Shown here: positions 52,090 through 61,919 of the stretch, piece by piece
Layout: each line of letters starts with the position of its first letter
How positions within the stretch are numbered: the first letter of the stretch is position 1
Assembly: GCA_021324855.1 (NCBI GenBank)
Contig: JAJPIG010000015.1
Span: 310,001-374,000 of the forward strand
Reading direction: 5' to 3'
DNA from: Pseudomonadota bacterium
Lineage (GTDB): Bacteria > Desulfobacterota > Binatia > Binatales > Binataceae
DNA length: 64,000 nt
Translations under genes and position numbers: made by a program
Notes under the pieces: model-generated
The model's input: only the letters and a program-made list of their open reading frames with translations
What the model was told of the DNA's origin: nothing
Database searches by the model: none

Positions 52090-52988
52090 GCGCAGAAGCG
52101 GCGGCAGTAGCGGCCTCGCTCGGCGGCGCGCGCCGCCGAATTGCAGATTACATCGCGCTGACGAAGCCGCGCGTCGTCTCGATGATCCTGGTGACGACCT
52201 TCGTCGGCTACTATCTCGGTGCGGCCGGCGCGATGAACCCGTGGATCGGGCTCAATCTGATGGCCGGCATCGCGCTGGCGGCCGGCGGCACGCTCGCTCT
52301 CAACCAGTATTTCGAGCGCGACCTCGACGCGCTGATGGAGCGGACGCGCAGCCGTCCATTACCCGCCGCCCGCCTGCGTCCGATCGAGGGGCTGGTCTTC
52401 GGGCTGCTGCTGGCGATCTTCGGATTCGTCTGGCTGAGCGTTGCAGTCAACTGGATGTCGGCTGCGGTGATCGCGGCGATCGCGGTGCTCTATCTCGGCG
52501 CCTACACGCCCCTGAAGCGCGTTTCGTGGGCCTGCTTTATTATCGGCGCGGTGCCCGGCGCGCTGCCGCCGGTCGCGGGATGGGTCGCGGCGCGTGGCAG
52601 CCTCGATGTCGAGCCGTTCATCCTGTTCGCGATCATGTATCTGTGGCAACTGCCGCATACGCTCGCGATCGCGCGGCTCTACCGGCGTGATTACGAAGCC
52701 GCCGGCATCCATCTCTGTCCGCCGGACGGCCAGCGCGGCCTGATCGTGAACTCGCTGGTTGCGGGCGACTGCATCCTGCTGATCGCGGCAAGCCTGATGC
52801 CGGTGGTGATGGGCTACGCGGGGAGAATCTATCTCGTGCTCGCCGTCCTGCTCGGATTCGGGATGCTATGGTGCGGATGGGACCTGATTCGCACCCCCGA
52901 TCGCGCCGCTTCGACGCGCCGCGTGATCATGGCCTCGCTCGTCTACCTGCCGGTGCTGCTGCTGGCGCTTGCGCTGGATCGGATTTAA
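52086..52988 (+). CDS. ctaB: Protohaem IX farnesyltransferase (haem O synthase, CtaB/CyoE)
   Basis: A 300-residue membrane prenyltransferase that adds farnesyl to haem B. NQYFERDLDALMERTRSRP near 73-91 carries the Asp-rich binding motif, and YTPLKR near 140 and LPHTLAIARLYRRDYEAAGI near 190 are typical. The GTG start overlaps the ctaA stop. The order ctaA-ctaB-DUF420 is a cytochrome oxidase assembly group although oxidase genes are not in the window. Confidence 0.95.
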   Translation: MSAEAAAVAASLGGARRRIADYIALTKPRVVSMILVTTFVGYYLGAAGAMNPWIGLNLMAGIALAAGGTLALNQYFERDLDALMERTRSRPLPAARLRPIEGLVFGLLLAIFGFVWLSVAVNWMSAAVIAAIAVLYLGAYTPLKRVSWACFIIGAVPGALPPVAGWVAARGSLDVEPFILFAIMYLWQLPHTLAIARLYRRDYEAAGIHLCPPDGQRGLIVNSLVAGDCILLIAASLMPVVMGYAGRIYLVLAVLLGFGMLWCGWDLIRTPDRAASTRRVIMASLVYLPVLLLALALDRI

Positions 52989-53012
52989 CGGCTCCGGCAC
53001 GGTGAACCGCGC

Positions 53013-53504
53013 TTGATCGGCTATTCGAGTCTCCCGCTGCTCAACGCGGTATTGAACAGCACGGCTGCGATCCTGCTGATCGCGGGATTGATCTTCATCC
53101 GCAGACGCGCAGTCCGGGCGCATCGCGCCTGCATGCTGGGAGCGTTCACGGTCTCGATCGCGTTTTTGATCTCGTATGTCATCTACCACGCGCACGCCGG
53201 CGACGTGCGCTTCCTGGGCCAGGGTGCGATCCGTCCGGTTTACTTCACCATCCTGATTTCGCACATCTCGCTCGCCTTCGTGATCGTGCCGCTCGCGATC
53301 ATCACGCTGCGCCGCGGACTTGCCGGCCGTTTTGCGGCTCATCGCGTGATCGCGCGCTGGACCTGGCCGATCTGGATGTATGTCTCGATCACCGGGGTTG
53401 TCGTCTACCTGATGGTCTATCGTCTTTATCCGCATTCTCCGGTCGCGGCGATCGCGCACACTCTCATCGCTGCCGGTTCGGGTGTGCCGATGCGCGTTCG
53501 CTAG
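53013..53504 (+). CDS. DUF420 (YozB-like) membrane protein
   Basis: A 163-residue protein with about five transmembrane helices. It has the DUF420 pattern: PLLNAVLNSTAAILL near the start, VRAHRACML near 33-41, SYVIYHAHAGDVRFLGQG near 54-71 and HRVIARWTWPIWMYVSITGVV near 109-129 (split at a loop). Members lie with cox and cta genes and are thought to help oxidase assembly. The start is TTG at 53013, after GGTGAA, 24 bases from the ctaB stop. Confidence 0.82.
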   Translation: MIGYSSLPLLNAVLNSTAAILLIAGLIFIRRRAVRAHRACMLGAFTVSIAFLISYVIYHAHAGDVRFLGQGAIRPVYFTILISHISLAFVIVPLAIITLRRGLAGRFAAHRVIARWTWPIWMYVSITGVVVYLMVYRLYPHSPVAAIAHTLIAAGSGVPMRVR

Positions 53505-53611
53505 ACAGTCCACGACGCGCGCGTTAGGTGGATGCGCCGCCGCTTTGGTAGCATCCGAAATGTAGCGGCCGTTCGGGGAAGCGGCCATCAACCTCTGCGG
53601 GGGTGTCGGTC

Positions 53612-54871
53612 ATGACGGGGACCAACGCGTCGCAAGCGTCGCCTTATCGATGGCTCATCGAAGCGCTGCTCGTGCTGCTGTTGATCGCGCAGGCGATCGC
53701 ATGGCTCGGGCCGGCGCCCCTGCTGGGTCCGATCATCAAGCACCTGCATATCGGACTCGGCGCGGGCGGCCTGCTGGTGTCGATCGTTCCCGCATGCATC
53801 GTGATCTTCTCGCTGGTCGGCGGCATGGTCTCCGAAAAACTCGGCGCGGTGCGCACCGGAATCGTCGGTGCGTGGGCGTTGAGCATCGGCCTCGTCCTGA
53901 GCGCTTACACGCATAGCTACTTCACGCTGCTGCTATGCCGCACTCTGCTGGGACTTGGCTACGGTGTGCTGCTCGCGCCGATCGCGACGCTTGCGATGGG
54001 ATGGTTCCATCCGCGCGAGTGGCCCTACGTCAACATCGCGAACTCGATCGCGCCGTTTGCCGGCGCCACGCTGGTATTCGCAGTGATGCCGTTGGTCTAC
54101 ATCGCCACCGGCCATCAGTGGACGACTTCGATGCTGTACGCAGGATGCGCCCTCGGCGTCATTGCGATCCTGTTCACGGCGCTTGGGCTTGAACCGCGCG
54201 AAGATGGGACGCACGGCGCGGCAGGCGGCCATGGCGGCGGCGCCGTAGGCTCAGCGATGGGTGAAGTGATGGGGATGCGGGGCGTGCGTCTGGTAGGCGT
54301 CGCGCTGTTCGGCAGCCTTTGGACGTTCCAGATTTTCACTGCGTTTCTCCCGCTTTACCTGCACACGACCAATGGCGTCTCGCTCGAGGAAGCGAACGGC
54401 ATCGTCGCGATTTTGCCGCTGACCGCGGCCTTCGCGGCTGCGGCCGGCGGGATCGGTGCGGCTGTCACCGGGCTGCGCCGTCCCTTCATGTGGCCGCTTC
54501 AGTTGTTGATGTTTCTGGGCGCGCTCGGCGCGGTCACGTTCCACGATCCGGCGGCGATTCGGCTCTCGATGGTCGCGTTCGGCGCCGGCACCTCGGGCCC
54601 GCTCGCGGGAATCCTGACCACGATGATGGAGTTGCCCGGGATGACGCCGGTGAAGATGGGCAGCGCATACGGCGTGGTGTGGGCGATCGGTTTCGCGGGC
54701 GCGTTCATCTCGCCGTTTTTGGGCGGCGCGGTCGCGGGCAAGATCGGGCTGGCGCCGGTAATGATCGTCTTCGCGGGCTTCGCGTTGCTCGCCACGGTCG
54801 CACTTTATTTGCTGCCGGAAACCGGTAACGGTCGCCGTCCCGTCGAAGCCCCGGCGGTGGGCCAGGTCTAA
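53612..54871 (+). CDS. Major facilitator superfamily transporter
   Basis: A 419-residue protein with twelve helices in two six-helix halves. The MFS loop motif between helices 2 and 3 appears as GGMVSEKLGAVRTG near 70-83, and a matching GLRRP lies in the second half. The substrate is not evident. The central loop is Gly/His-rich (GTHGAAGGHGGG near 201-212). The ATG at 53612 is preferred over a GTG three codons earlier. It converges on the next gene with a four-base overlap of the stops. Confidence 0.85.
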   Translation: MTGTNASQASPYRWLIEALLVLLLIAQAIAWLGPAPLLGPIIKHLHIGLGAGGLLVSIVPACIVIFSLVGGMVSEKLGAVRTGIVGAWALSIGLVLSAYTHSYFTLLLCRTLLGLGYGVLLAPIATLAMGWFHPREWPYVNIANSIAPFAGATLVFAVMPLVYIATGHQWTTSMLYAGCALGVIAILFTALGLEPREDGTHGAAGGHGGGAVGSAMGEVMGMRGVRLVGVALFGSLWTFQIFTAFLPLYLHTTNGVSLEEANGIVAILPLTAAFAAAAGGIGAAVTGLRRPFMWPLQLLMFLGALGAVTFHDPAAIRLSMVAFGAGTSGPLAGILTTMMELPGMTPVKMGSAYGVVWAIGFAGAFISPFLGGAVAGKIGLAPVMIVFAGFALLATVALYLLPETGNGRRPVEAPAVGQV

Positions 54872-56883
54872 CGCAGCAGCGCAGCCGGGCCGGCGAGGAA
54901 CGGTGTCGTCGTCTCCGGCGGTGGCGATGATCGCAAACGTTCGGCGGCGGCGGCCAGATGCGCGCGATCGAAAGTCAGCAGCAGCATGCGCAATTCTTGC
55001 GGGTTGGGCGGAGGCGCGGCGTCGAGGTTCCACGGTCGATCCATCGGATAACGGATTTCAGCCGCATCGCGATAGCGATCGATCAAGAGCTTCGCGGCCG
55101 GATACGACGCGAGCAGTACGATGGCGATTCTGCCGTCCGGCAGGCTGGACGCGTCCCAATCCCAGAAGGCATTCGTGAGCGGGTCGATGATCCAGCCCGG
55201 CGGTAGCAGGCCCTCGCGTTTGAGATTTGGCGGCGACAGTTCAGCCGGCTCCCGGCCCGTGGTCAGGTACTTCGCAACCGCCGGAAGGATCGTGTCTAAG
55301 CGCAGCGCAACCGCCCGCGCCTCAAGGTAGGCCTGGCTCAGCTTTCCGTACCGGGCGAACGCATCGCGCGGGAGATTGTAGATTAGAAATCCGTCGCGGC
55401 GCAGGGGCGCTATGCCGAGCGAATCCAGCATTTGAGTCCATACCGAAATCAAGCTGTCCTGCTCATCGGCAGCGATGGCTTCGACATGGAAGCGGGCGAG
55501 GTAGGCCTTGAGCTGATCGCCCGCCTCGGGCAGATCGTCCGCGGCGTACAGATACTGCGCGACCGGCATCGGCGCCAGTACCAACTGCCACGGCCCCGTG
55601 TAACCGCCCGCCATCCGGAAATAGAGCCCGGTCAGCGCCTGCCAGTACATCGAAAACCCGCGTTGTCCGAAAGGCAGAACCAGAACCAATTCGTTGGGCT
55701 TGAGTTCCGCGCGATAGGCGTCGGTCGCGAAGAACGCCGGCCGTTCGATAGCGCTTACCCAGTACGCGGCGTGCGGGTTCGGAAAGAACGAGATGACGAT
55801 CGCGGCTGCCGCCATCGACTTCACCGCGATGCTCCGTTCGCCGGCGAACCAGAGCGCGCCGATTACCGCGACGGTCAGCGAGGCGTACATCGTGAAGCGC
55901 GCGGGCAGGGCGCTGGCGAGCGCCGGCACCTTTAGCATCAGCGCCCACGGCAGCGCGATTGTCGGCTTGCCCATGATGCGCAGGCTCGGGCCAAGCGCCA
56001 CGAGCAATGCGAGCAGAAGTAACAGGATGAGAAACTTTCCCGCCGGGTTCACCCAGTTGCGCCGGCGAAAATCTTCGGCCACCACCAGCATCGGGATGCC
56101 GATATAGGCGCTGTTTTCCATCAGGTTCGCTGCAAACCGGTCGGCCACGATTTTGCAAACATGCGCCGTGCCTAGCCACATCGTCGTAGTCGGGACCGCC
56201 AGATTGAGCAGATCGATCGAATAGATTGCGGGGTTCCAGAGCGGCGCGCCGGGGAAGCCCTGGCGGAGAATGAAATAGAGATAGGGCGAGAGTACAGCGG
56301 CCGAAACCGCATAGGCGGCTGCGGTCGGCGCGATCAACCCCGCGATCGCACGGCGCCTTTCGCGCTTGAAGAGACAGAGAGCGAGCAGATACGCGACTGA
56401 GCCGAAGAATGTGAGAGTCGCGTAGAGCTCGATGGCGCATAGGAATTCAATTACCAGCAGCGCGGCCAGCGCCGCGACGTAGCGGGCGGGCGAGATCTCT
56501 CCTTCCATCCGTCGGATCACGACCAGCACGATCAACGGTATCGGAAAGACGGCGATCAGATGCAGATGTGAGAACGCCTGACCAAGCATGTAGGGCGAGA
56601 AACCGAACAGGTAGCCGCCGATGAGTGCAGGCCAGAAGCGATGCGTCAGATGCCGGCAGAGCAGGAATGCACACCATGCCGCGGCCGGCATCGACATTGT
56701 GACCAGTGCGTTGTATGCCGCTACCAGACCGAACATTTTTTGAATCGGTGTGGAGATGATCGCCAGTAGTGGCACGCACGTGGTCCAGGCGACATTAATT
56801 CCCAGCGGCGCCCAGACCATGTAGCTCCAGAAAGGGTTAACCCGATGCGCGATCGCCCAGGGCCACCAATTCAAAAACCACAT
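54868..56883 (-). CDS. Large polytopic membrane protein (GT-C/YfhO-like), N-terminus incomplete as called
   Basis: At least 671 residues with about ten hydrophobic helices up to residue 370, then a roughly 300-residue soluble C-terminal part. It resembles GT-C-type membrane glycosyltransferase-like proteins of unknown function. The frame remains open upstream to a stop at 57055-57057. It adds a typical N-terminal helix and a TGTDPSLFMWFLNWW segment, clearly part of the same protein. That extension has no ATG, GTG or TTG, so the true start is non-canonical or has been lost to a frameshift or sequence error. Confidence 0.7.
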   Translation of the reverse strand: MWFLNWWPWAIAHRVNPFWSYMVWAPLGINVAWTTCVPLLAIISTPIQKMFGLVAAYNALVTMSMPAAAWCAFLLCRHLTHRFWPALIGGYLFGFSPYMLGQAFSHLHLIAVFPIPLIVLVVIRRMEGEISPARYVAALAALLVIEFLCAIELYATLTFFGSVAYLLALCLFKRERRRAIAGLIAPTAAAYAVSAAVLSPYLYFILRQGFPGAPLWNPAIYSIDLLNLAVPTTTMWLGTAHVCKIVADRFAANLMENSAYIGIPMLVVAEDFRRRNWVNPAGKFLILLLLLALLVALGPSLRIMGKPTIALPWALMLKVPALASALPARFTMYASLTVAVIGALWFAGERSIAVKSMAAAAIVISFFPNPHAAYWVSAIERPAFFATDAYRAELKPNELVLVLPFGQRGFSMYWQALTGLYFRMAGGYTGPWQLVLAPMPVAQYLYAADDLPEAGDQLKAYLARFHVEAIAADEQDSLISVWTQMLDSLGIAPLRRDGFLIYNLPRDAFARYGKLSQAYLEARAVALRLDTILPAVAKYLTTGREPAELSPPNLKREGLLPPGWIIDPLTNAFWDWDASSLPDGRIAIVLLASYPAAKLLIDRYRDAAEIRYPMDRPWNLDAAPPPNPQELRMLLLTFDRAHLAAAAERLRSSPPPETTTPFLAGPAALLR

Positions 56884-57162
56884 GAACAGCGACGGGTCGG
56901 TGCCCGTTCCGATGTAGCTGGTGACGCCGGCGGCGAGCAGGCTGCGATCGAGGATCGCGACCGCGATCGCAAGATAGACGACGAAGGCGGCGAGCGATGC
57001 GGCGCGGCGATTGGATGCGATCGTATGATTAGTCCGGCGAAATAGTTGCGAATGTTATTACCGATGCCTGCCGGGCGCGGCAAGTAGCTTCGCGTTCGCA
57101 ACCTTGAATCCGCAAATGGCAGGCGCTTATACTCGCGTCGCGTCGTCACGCACCGATTTGCG

Positions 57163-58533
57163 ATGAAACCGCGCGCCAACGGAATCGATTACGATGCGCT
57201 GGTCGAGACCGACCGCGTCCATTCGCGCGTCTATACCGACCCCGCAATCTTCGCCGACGAAATCGCAAAAATTTTTCATCGCGGATGGGTCTTCGTCGGC
57301 CATGGTTCGGAGGTTCCGAATCCGGGCGATTTCCGCCTTAAGCGCATCGGCGCGATGCCGGTGATCATGGTGCGCGACCACGCGGGTAAAATTCAGCTCC
57401 TTCTCAACCGATGCCGCCATCGCGGCGCCACCGTATGCCAGGACGAACGCGGAACCGCGCGGTCATTTCGATGCGCCTACCACGGATGGACCTACAAACT
57501 CGACGGCGCGCTTGCCGGCGTGCCTTATCCCGAAGCTTACGATGAAAGCTTTCGGCGCGAAGAGCTCGGCCTGGTTCATGTGCCCCGCATCGCCGAGTAT
57601 CGCGGCTTTATCTTCGGCAGCCTTAGCGCGGTCGGCATCCAGCTCGACGAACATCTCGGATGCGCGCGCGAACAGATCGATCTGTTCGTCGAGATGTCGC
57701 CCGAGGGCGAAATCGATCTTTCGCCCGGCGCACAGAAATACAATTTCGCCGGAAACTGGAAGCTGCAGATCGAAAACGGGATGGACGGGTATCATCCGCC
57801 GGTCGTCCATCAGTCGATCGTCGAGGCGCTTGAGAAACGGCTCGGCCGCAAGCTTGAAACCTACACCGGCCAAAGCAGGGCGATGACCCGCGATTTGGGC
57901 GGCGGTCACGTGATGCTCGACTACCGCCAATGCCAGGGTAATCGCAGCCTCAACATGACGACCACCTACAACGGCCCGCCGTCGAACTCGTTCCAAGCGG
58001 AATTCGTCGATGCGATCCGTCGCCGCTATGGCGAACGTCGCGGTGCTGAAATTCTTCAGGCGAGCGGAACACATCTACTGGTCTTTCCAAACTTGATCAT
58101 TCTTGGCGTGCAGCTCCGCGTCATTAACCCGTTGAGCGTTGCCGGGACCGAAGTCACGGTCTATCCGGCGCTGCTTCGCGGCGTCTCCGACGCGATCAAT
58201 CAGCTTCGCCTGCGCGGTCATGAGGCGTTCTTTGGATCGGGCGGGATGGGCAGTCCGGACGATACCGAGATGTTCGAGCGGATGCAGATCGGCTTTGCCG
58301 CCGACGTCGAGCCGTGGGTTTACCTGGGACGCGGGATGCGTACCGAGCGCCGCGATGATGACCGCACGACCGCCGGGCACATCATGGACGAGATCACGCA
58401 GCGCGCAATCTGGCGCCATTGGAAGAAACTTATGGCAGGTGAGGGCGGCGCCGCGAAGCGATCGCGTTCCGCGCGTGGTGCGTACCGACGTGCCGCCGGT
58501 ATCGAAGCGCAACGCGCCGAGCCTCCGACGTAA
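57163..58533 (+). CDS. Rieske aromatic ring-hydroxylating dioxygenase, alpha subunit
   Basis: A 456-residue terminal oxygenase. The Rieske ligands are C84, H86, C104 and H107 (CRHRG...CAYHGW), and the mononuclear iron site is D208-G-Y-H211-x4-H216. The layout is like benzoate or biphenyl dioxygenase alpha subunits. No beta subunit, ferredoxin or reductase is adjacent. It may be alpha-only, or partners lie elsewhere. The last 30 residues are a basic tail not seen in most members. It is divergent from the large membrane protein. Confidence 0.88.
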   Translation: MKPRANGIDYDALVETDRVHSRVYTDPAIFADEIAKIFHRGWVFVGHGSEVPNPGDFRLKRIGAMPVIMVRDHAGKIQLLLNRCRHRGATVCQDERGTARSFRCAYHGWTYKLDGALAGVPYPEAYDESFRREELGLVHVPRIAEYRGFIFGSLSAVGIQLDEHLGCAREQIDLFVEMSPEGEIDLSPGAQKYNFAGNWKLQIENGMDGYHPPVVHQSIVEALEKRLGRKLETYTGQSRAMTRDLGGGHVMLDYRQCQGNRSLNMTTTYNGPPSNSFQAEFVDAIRRRYGERRGAEILQASGTHLLVFPNLIILGVQLRVINPLSVAGTEVTVYPALLRGVSDAINQLRLRGHEAFFGSGGMGSPDDTEMFERMQIGFAADVEPWVYLGRGMRTERRDDDRTTAGHIMDEITQRAIWRHWKKLMAGEGGAAKRSRSARGAYRRAAGIEAQRAEPPT

Positions 58534-58555
58534 GCGTTTTCCCGGCCGCTTTATC

Positions 58556-59422
58556 TTGGAACACTTCGAAATCGATCCCGGATGGCGCGATGAGAGCATC
58601 AGCGCGCCTTCCCGTTCGCGCGGAGTTTCGCCTCACGCGCTCGGCTTTTCGATCGCCGCGCATTTGCTGCTTGCGGGACTGGCGGTTGTTATCCTGCTCC
58701 GTTTCGCCGCGTCGCGGCCGTCGCATCCCGAGTACCTCGTCGCGCGCATCGTCGATCGTCTTCCCGGTGCAGAGGGCGGCCACTCGAAACCGGGCACGGT
58801 TAGCGATGCAGGGCGGCAATCCAAATCCGCGCAGGCAACAAGCAGGGCGGCTCCGCCGTCGACGCCTGCGCATCATCCGCGGAGCGTCCGTAAATGGATT
58901 CAAAATCGCCTCGCTTCCGCGAAAACGACGGCGCGAAAATACGAAGATGAAGTGGACGACAATCCCCAAAAGATTGCGAAGACGGAAACTCCGACGTTCG
59001 CGATGAAAACCGCGGCGGGACTGAATGTTCGCGCCGCGGCGATCGGTGGATCGTCGAGCGCGTCCGGGCGCGGGACTGGCAGTGGCGCGACCGGCCCCGG
59101 CAGCGGCGGGGGCGGATCGGGATCCGATTCGGAAGCACATGCGGCGTATGGTTCCGCGCCGGCGCCCGAGTATCCGAACGAAGCACGCCAGATGGAGCAA
59201 CAGGGGCTCGTGATGCTCCGCGTGTTGGTGAGCGCCGACGGCGCAGCGAAGCGGATCGAGATCGCGCGCAGCTCCGGCTTTCAATCGCTCGACGACGCGG
59301 CGCTGGAAACGGTGCGCGACCGATGGCGGTTTGTCCCGGCGATGCGCGCGGGCGCGGCGATCGAGAGCTGGGTGACGGTACCGATCCGGTTTGCGCTGAC
59401 CGAGGCTGACGCTGCCAACTGA
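58556..59422 (+). CDS. TonB-family energy transducer
   Basis: A protein of about 288 residues with a short cytoplasmic start, one transmembrane helix near 32-55, a Pro/Ser/Lys-rich periplasmic linker and a Gly/Ser-rich stretch (about 160-195). The C-terminal TonB domain (YPNEARQMEQQGLVMLRVLV near 206-225, ...SSGFQSLDDAALETVRDRWRF) follows. It transmits inner-membrane energy to outer-membrane receptors or other partners; no ExbB/ExbD is adjacent. The TTG at 58556 is my choice; a GTG near 58472, overlapping the Rieske gene, is possible. Confidence 0.8.
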   Translation: MEHFEIDPGWRDESISAPSRSRGVSPHALGFSIAAHLLLAGLAVVILLRFAASRPSHPEYLVARIVDRLPGAEGGHSKPGTVSDAGRQSKSAQATSRAAPPSTPAHHPRSVRKWIQNRLASAKTTARKYEDEVDDNPQKIAKTETPTFAMKTAAGLNVRAAAIGGSSSASGRGTGSGATGPGSGGGGSGSDSEAHAAYGSAPAPEYPNEARQMEQQGLVMLRVLVSADGAAKRIEIARSSGFQSLDDAALETVRDRWRFVPAMRAGAAIESWVTVPIRFALTEADAAN

Positions 59423-59453
59423 AGATGGCGACGCGCGCCATCGCGGAGGAGCC

Positions 59454-59894
59454 GTGAAGGAGAAGTTACAGCAAGACTTGAAGATCGCGATGAAGGCGGG
59501 AGAGCAGGAGCGCGCGCGCGTGATGACCCTGCGCGGCATCTTGGCCGAAATCACGCGGCTCGAAAAAGAGGTGATGCACGAGGCGGGCGAGGCCGAGATC
59601 ATCCAGATCATCAAGCGCGAGCGCGCCCGCCGCGACGAAGCGCTCGGGTTCGCGCGCCAGGCCGGGCGGCAGGACTTGATCGATCAGAACGAGCGCGAGG
59701 CGAAGATCCTCGATGCTTATCTGCCGGCGGCGGTCGGCGCTGACGAGGTGAACGCCGTGATCGCCGAGGCGATGGCTGCGGGCGCCAATCAGATCGGACC
59801 GATCATGAAGGCCTTGCGCGATCGCTTCGGACCGCGACTGGACGGGAAGCTGGCGAGCGAGATGGTGAAAAAGGCGCTGGCCGCAAAATCCTGA
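59454..59894 (+). CDS. GatB/YqeY-domain protein
   Basis: A 146-residue YqeY-type protein with the KEKLQQDLKIAMKAGEQERARVMTLRGI start and the later LPAAVGADEVNAVIAEAM region. It resembles the C-terminal tail of GatB that contacts tRNA, but the stand-alone function is not clear. The start is a GTG preceded by GCGGAGGA. It follows the TonB-type gene by 31 bases and stops four bases from the convergent ABC-F gene. Confidence 0.9.
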   Translation: MKEKLQQDLKIAMKAGEQERARVMTLRGILAEITRLEKEVMHEAGEAEIIQIIKRERARRDEALGFARQAGRQDLIDQNEREAKILDAYLPAAVGADEVNAVIAEAMAAGANQIGPIMKALRDRFGPRLDGKLASEMVKKALAAKS

Positions 59895-59898
59895 CCGT

Positions 59899-61857
59899 TC
59901 AACGGGCGTCGTCCGCGCCGCGCTCGAGGCTCATCAGCTCGGCGTACAACCTTTCGATTTCGCGCCCGAGCTTTTCATAACGGCCGATCACTTCGTTGGC
60001 ATCGGACCGTTTCAAGTAGAAACTCGGGTCGTTCATGATGCCGCCGAGGGTCATCTTTTCGGTCTCCTTACGCTCGATCTCGCCCTCGATTCGTTCACGG
60101 GCGCGCGCCGCGGATTCGCGGCGGCGCTCGGCTTCGCGTTCGCGCTTGCGCGCCGCGTTCTGATCGCGGCGCGCCGCCTCCGAGCGTCCATTGCGCTCGG
60201 GCGCCGCGCCGTTGCGCGATGCGCCGGCTGAGGCCGCCGCGGGGCCGGCGGCCTCAGCCGCCTTCTTCGCCAGGTAGTCGTCGTAGTTGCCGAGATAGCG
60301 AATCGCGAGACCCCGGCCGACCTCGATGACCTCGGTCACCAGCTCGTTCAACAGGTAACGATCGTGGCTGACGATCACGACCGTCCCCGGAAAGCGGCGC
60401 AACGCCTCGAGCAGCGTGTCCTTCGCAACGATGTCAAGATTGTTAGTCGGCTCGTCGAGCAGCAGGCAATTGTTGCGATGCGCCAGCACCTTGGCGAGCG
60501 CCAGCCGCGCGCGCTCGCCGCCCGAGAGCACGCCCACGCGCTTTTCGACCTCGTCGCCCGAGAACAGCATCGCGCCGAGCAGTCCGCGAATCTCCGTGGT
60601 CGTCATGCCCTCGGCCGCGTCGCTGAGTTCGTTCAGCACGCGCTTTTCATAGTCGAGCCCCTCGGCAAGATTCTGCGCGAAGTAGCCGATCCGTACGCCG
60701 TCGCCGACCCGTCGTTCCCCGGCGGTCAGCGGTTCGACGCCGGCGAGAATCTTCATCATGGTCGACTTGCCGGCGCCGTTCGGACCGACCAGCGCGATTC
60801 GCGCGCCGCGCTCGATCACCAGGTCGATGCCGTCATAGACCGTGAGCGGTCCGTATTTTTTCACCCCGCCGCGCAGCTCGAACACCCGGCGCGCGCCGCG
60901 TTCGCACACCGGAAAACTGATCGCAGGCGGCTTCTCGATGTTGGCCGGCGGTTCGAGCCGCACGATCTTCTCGAGCTGTTTGATTCGGCTCTGGACGAGG
61001 CTTGCCTTGCTCGCCTGGTAGCGAAAGCGGCTGATGAACGCCTCGATATGCTCGATCTCGTCGCGCTGTTTCTGGTAGGCGGCAAGCTCGGCCGCGAAGC
61101 GTTCGTTCCTCTGCACGAGATATTTCGAGTAACCGCCGATGTATTCCGTGAGCCGGCCGCGCGACACTTCGACAGTGCGGGTCGTGACGCGATCGAGGAA
61201 GTAGCGGTCGTGCGAAACCACGATCAGTCCGCCGGGATAATCCGCCAGGTAATCCTCGAGCCAGTTGCGCGCCTCGATATCGAGATGATTCGTGGGCTCG
61301 TCGAGCATCAGGAATTCCGGCTCGGTGAGCAGCAACTTCGCGAGCGCGATGCGCATCCGGATGCCGCCTGAGAACTCGGCGACATCGCGTCCAAGGTCGA
61401 CGGGCGTGAAGCCGAGCCCGAAGAGCAGCGCCTCGGCGCGGCTCTCGGCAGTGTAGAAACGATGGCGTTCGAGATTGGTCAGGACTTCGCCGAGTTCGGC
61501 GAGCGCCGCGTCGTGCACGGGGCCGGTGTGCTCGCGGGCGAGAATCTGTTCGAGCTCGATCCGCCGCGCGTCCAGCGCGCGCAGCTCGGTCAGCGCGCTG
61601 AGCGTCTCCTCGATGACGCTGCGCCCGGCCATCTCGGGCGCGTCCTGGGCGAGGTAGCCGACGCGGGTGCGCTGGGGCCGGCTGATGCGGCCGGAGTCGG
61701 GCGCGATCTGCTCAGCGATCATTTTGAGCAGCGTCGATTTGCCGGCGCCGTTGAGGCCGACCAGCCCCACGCGCGCGTCATCGGCCATCGACCAGCTCGC
61801 ACCATCGAGGATGGTCTGCCCGCCGTAGGATTTTCTGAGGTTGTCGAGCGTCAGCAC
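59899..61857 (-). CDS. ABC-F family ATPase (EttA/Uup-type)
   Basis: A 652-residue soluble protein with two ABC ATPase domains. Walker A sites are GLNGAGKST near residue 34 and GPNGAGKST near 359, and the signatures are EFSGG near 160 and VLSGGERARLALAK near 454. The linker between the domains is the family's P-site tRNA interaction motif, and the C-terminus is a charged coiled coil near 575-645. Such proteins act on ribosomes. No resistance signature allows a subfamily call. The start is GTG. Confidence 0.93.
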   Translation of the reverse strand: MLTLDNLRKSYGGQTILDGASWSMADDARVGLVGLNGAGKSTLLKMIAEQIAPDSGRISRPQRTRVGYLAQDAPEMAGRSVIEETLSALTELRALDARRIELEQILAREHTGPVHDAALAELGEVLTNLERHRFYTAESRAEALLFGLGFTPVDLGRDVAEFSGGIRMRIALAKLLLTEPEFLMLDEPTNHLDIEARNWLEDYLADYPGGLIVVSHDRYFLDRVTTRTVEVSRGRLTEYIGGYSKYLVQRNERFAAELAAYQKQRDEIEHIEAFISRFRYQASKASLVQSRIKQLEKIVRLEPPANIEKPPAISFPVCERGARRVFELRGGVKKYGPLTVYDGIDLVIERGARIALVGPNGAGKSTMMKILAGVEPLTAGERRVGDGVRIGYFAQNLAEGLDYEKRVLNELSDAAEGMTTTEIRGLLGAMLFSGDEVEKRVGVLSGGERARLALAKVLAHRNNCLLLDEPTNNLDIVAKDTLLEALRRFPGTVVIVSHDRYLLNELVTEVIEVGRGLAIRYLGNYDDYLAKKAAEAAGPAAASAGASRNGAAPERNGRSEAARRDQNAARKREREAERRRESAARARERIEGEIERKETEKMTLGGIMNDPSFYLKRSDANEVIGRYEKLGREIERLYAELMSLERGADDAR

Positions 61858-61919
61858 GAGAGTTTTCCGCGCAGGTCAATCCTTAAATGATACCGGCGCG
61901 GCGTCCGACGCGGAAGCGG

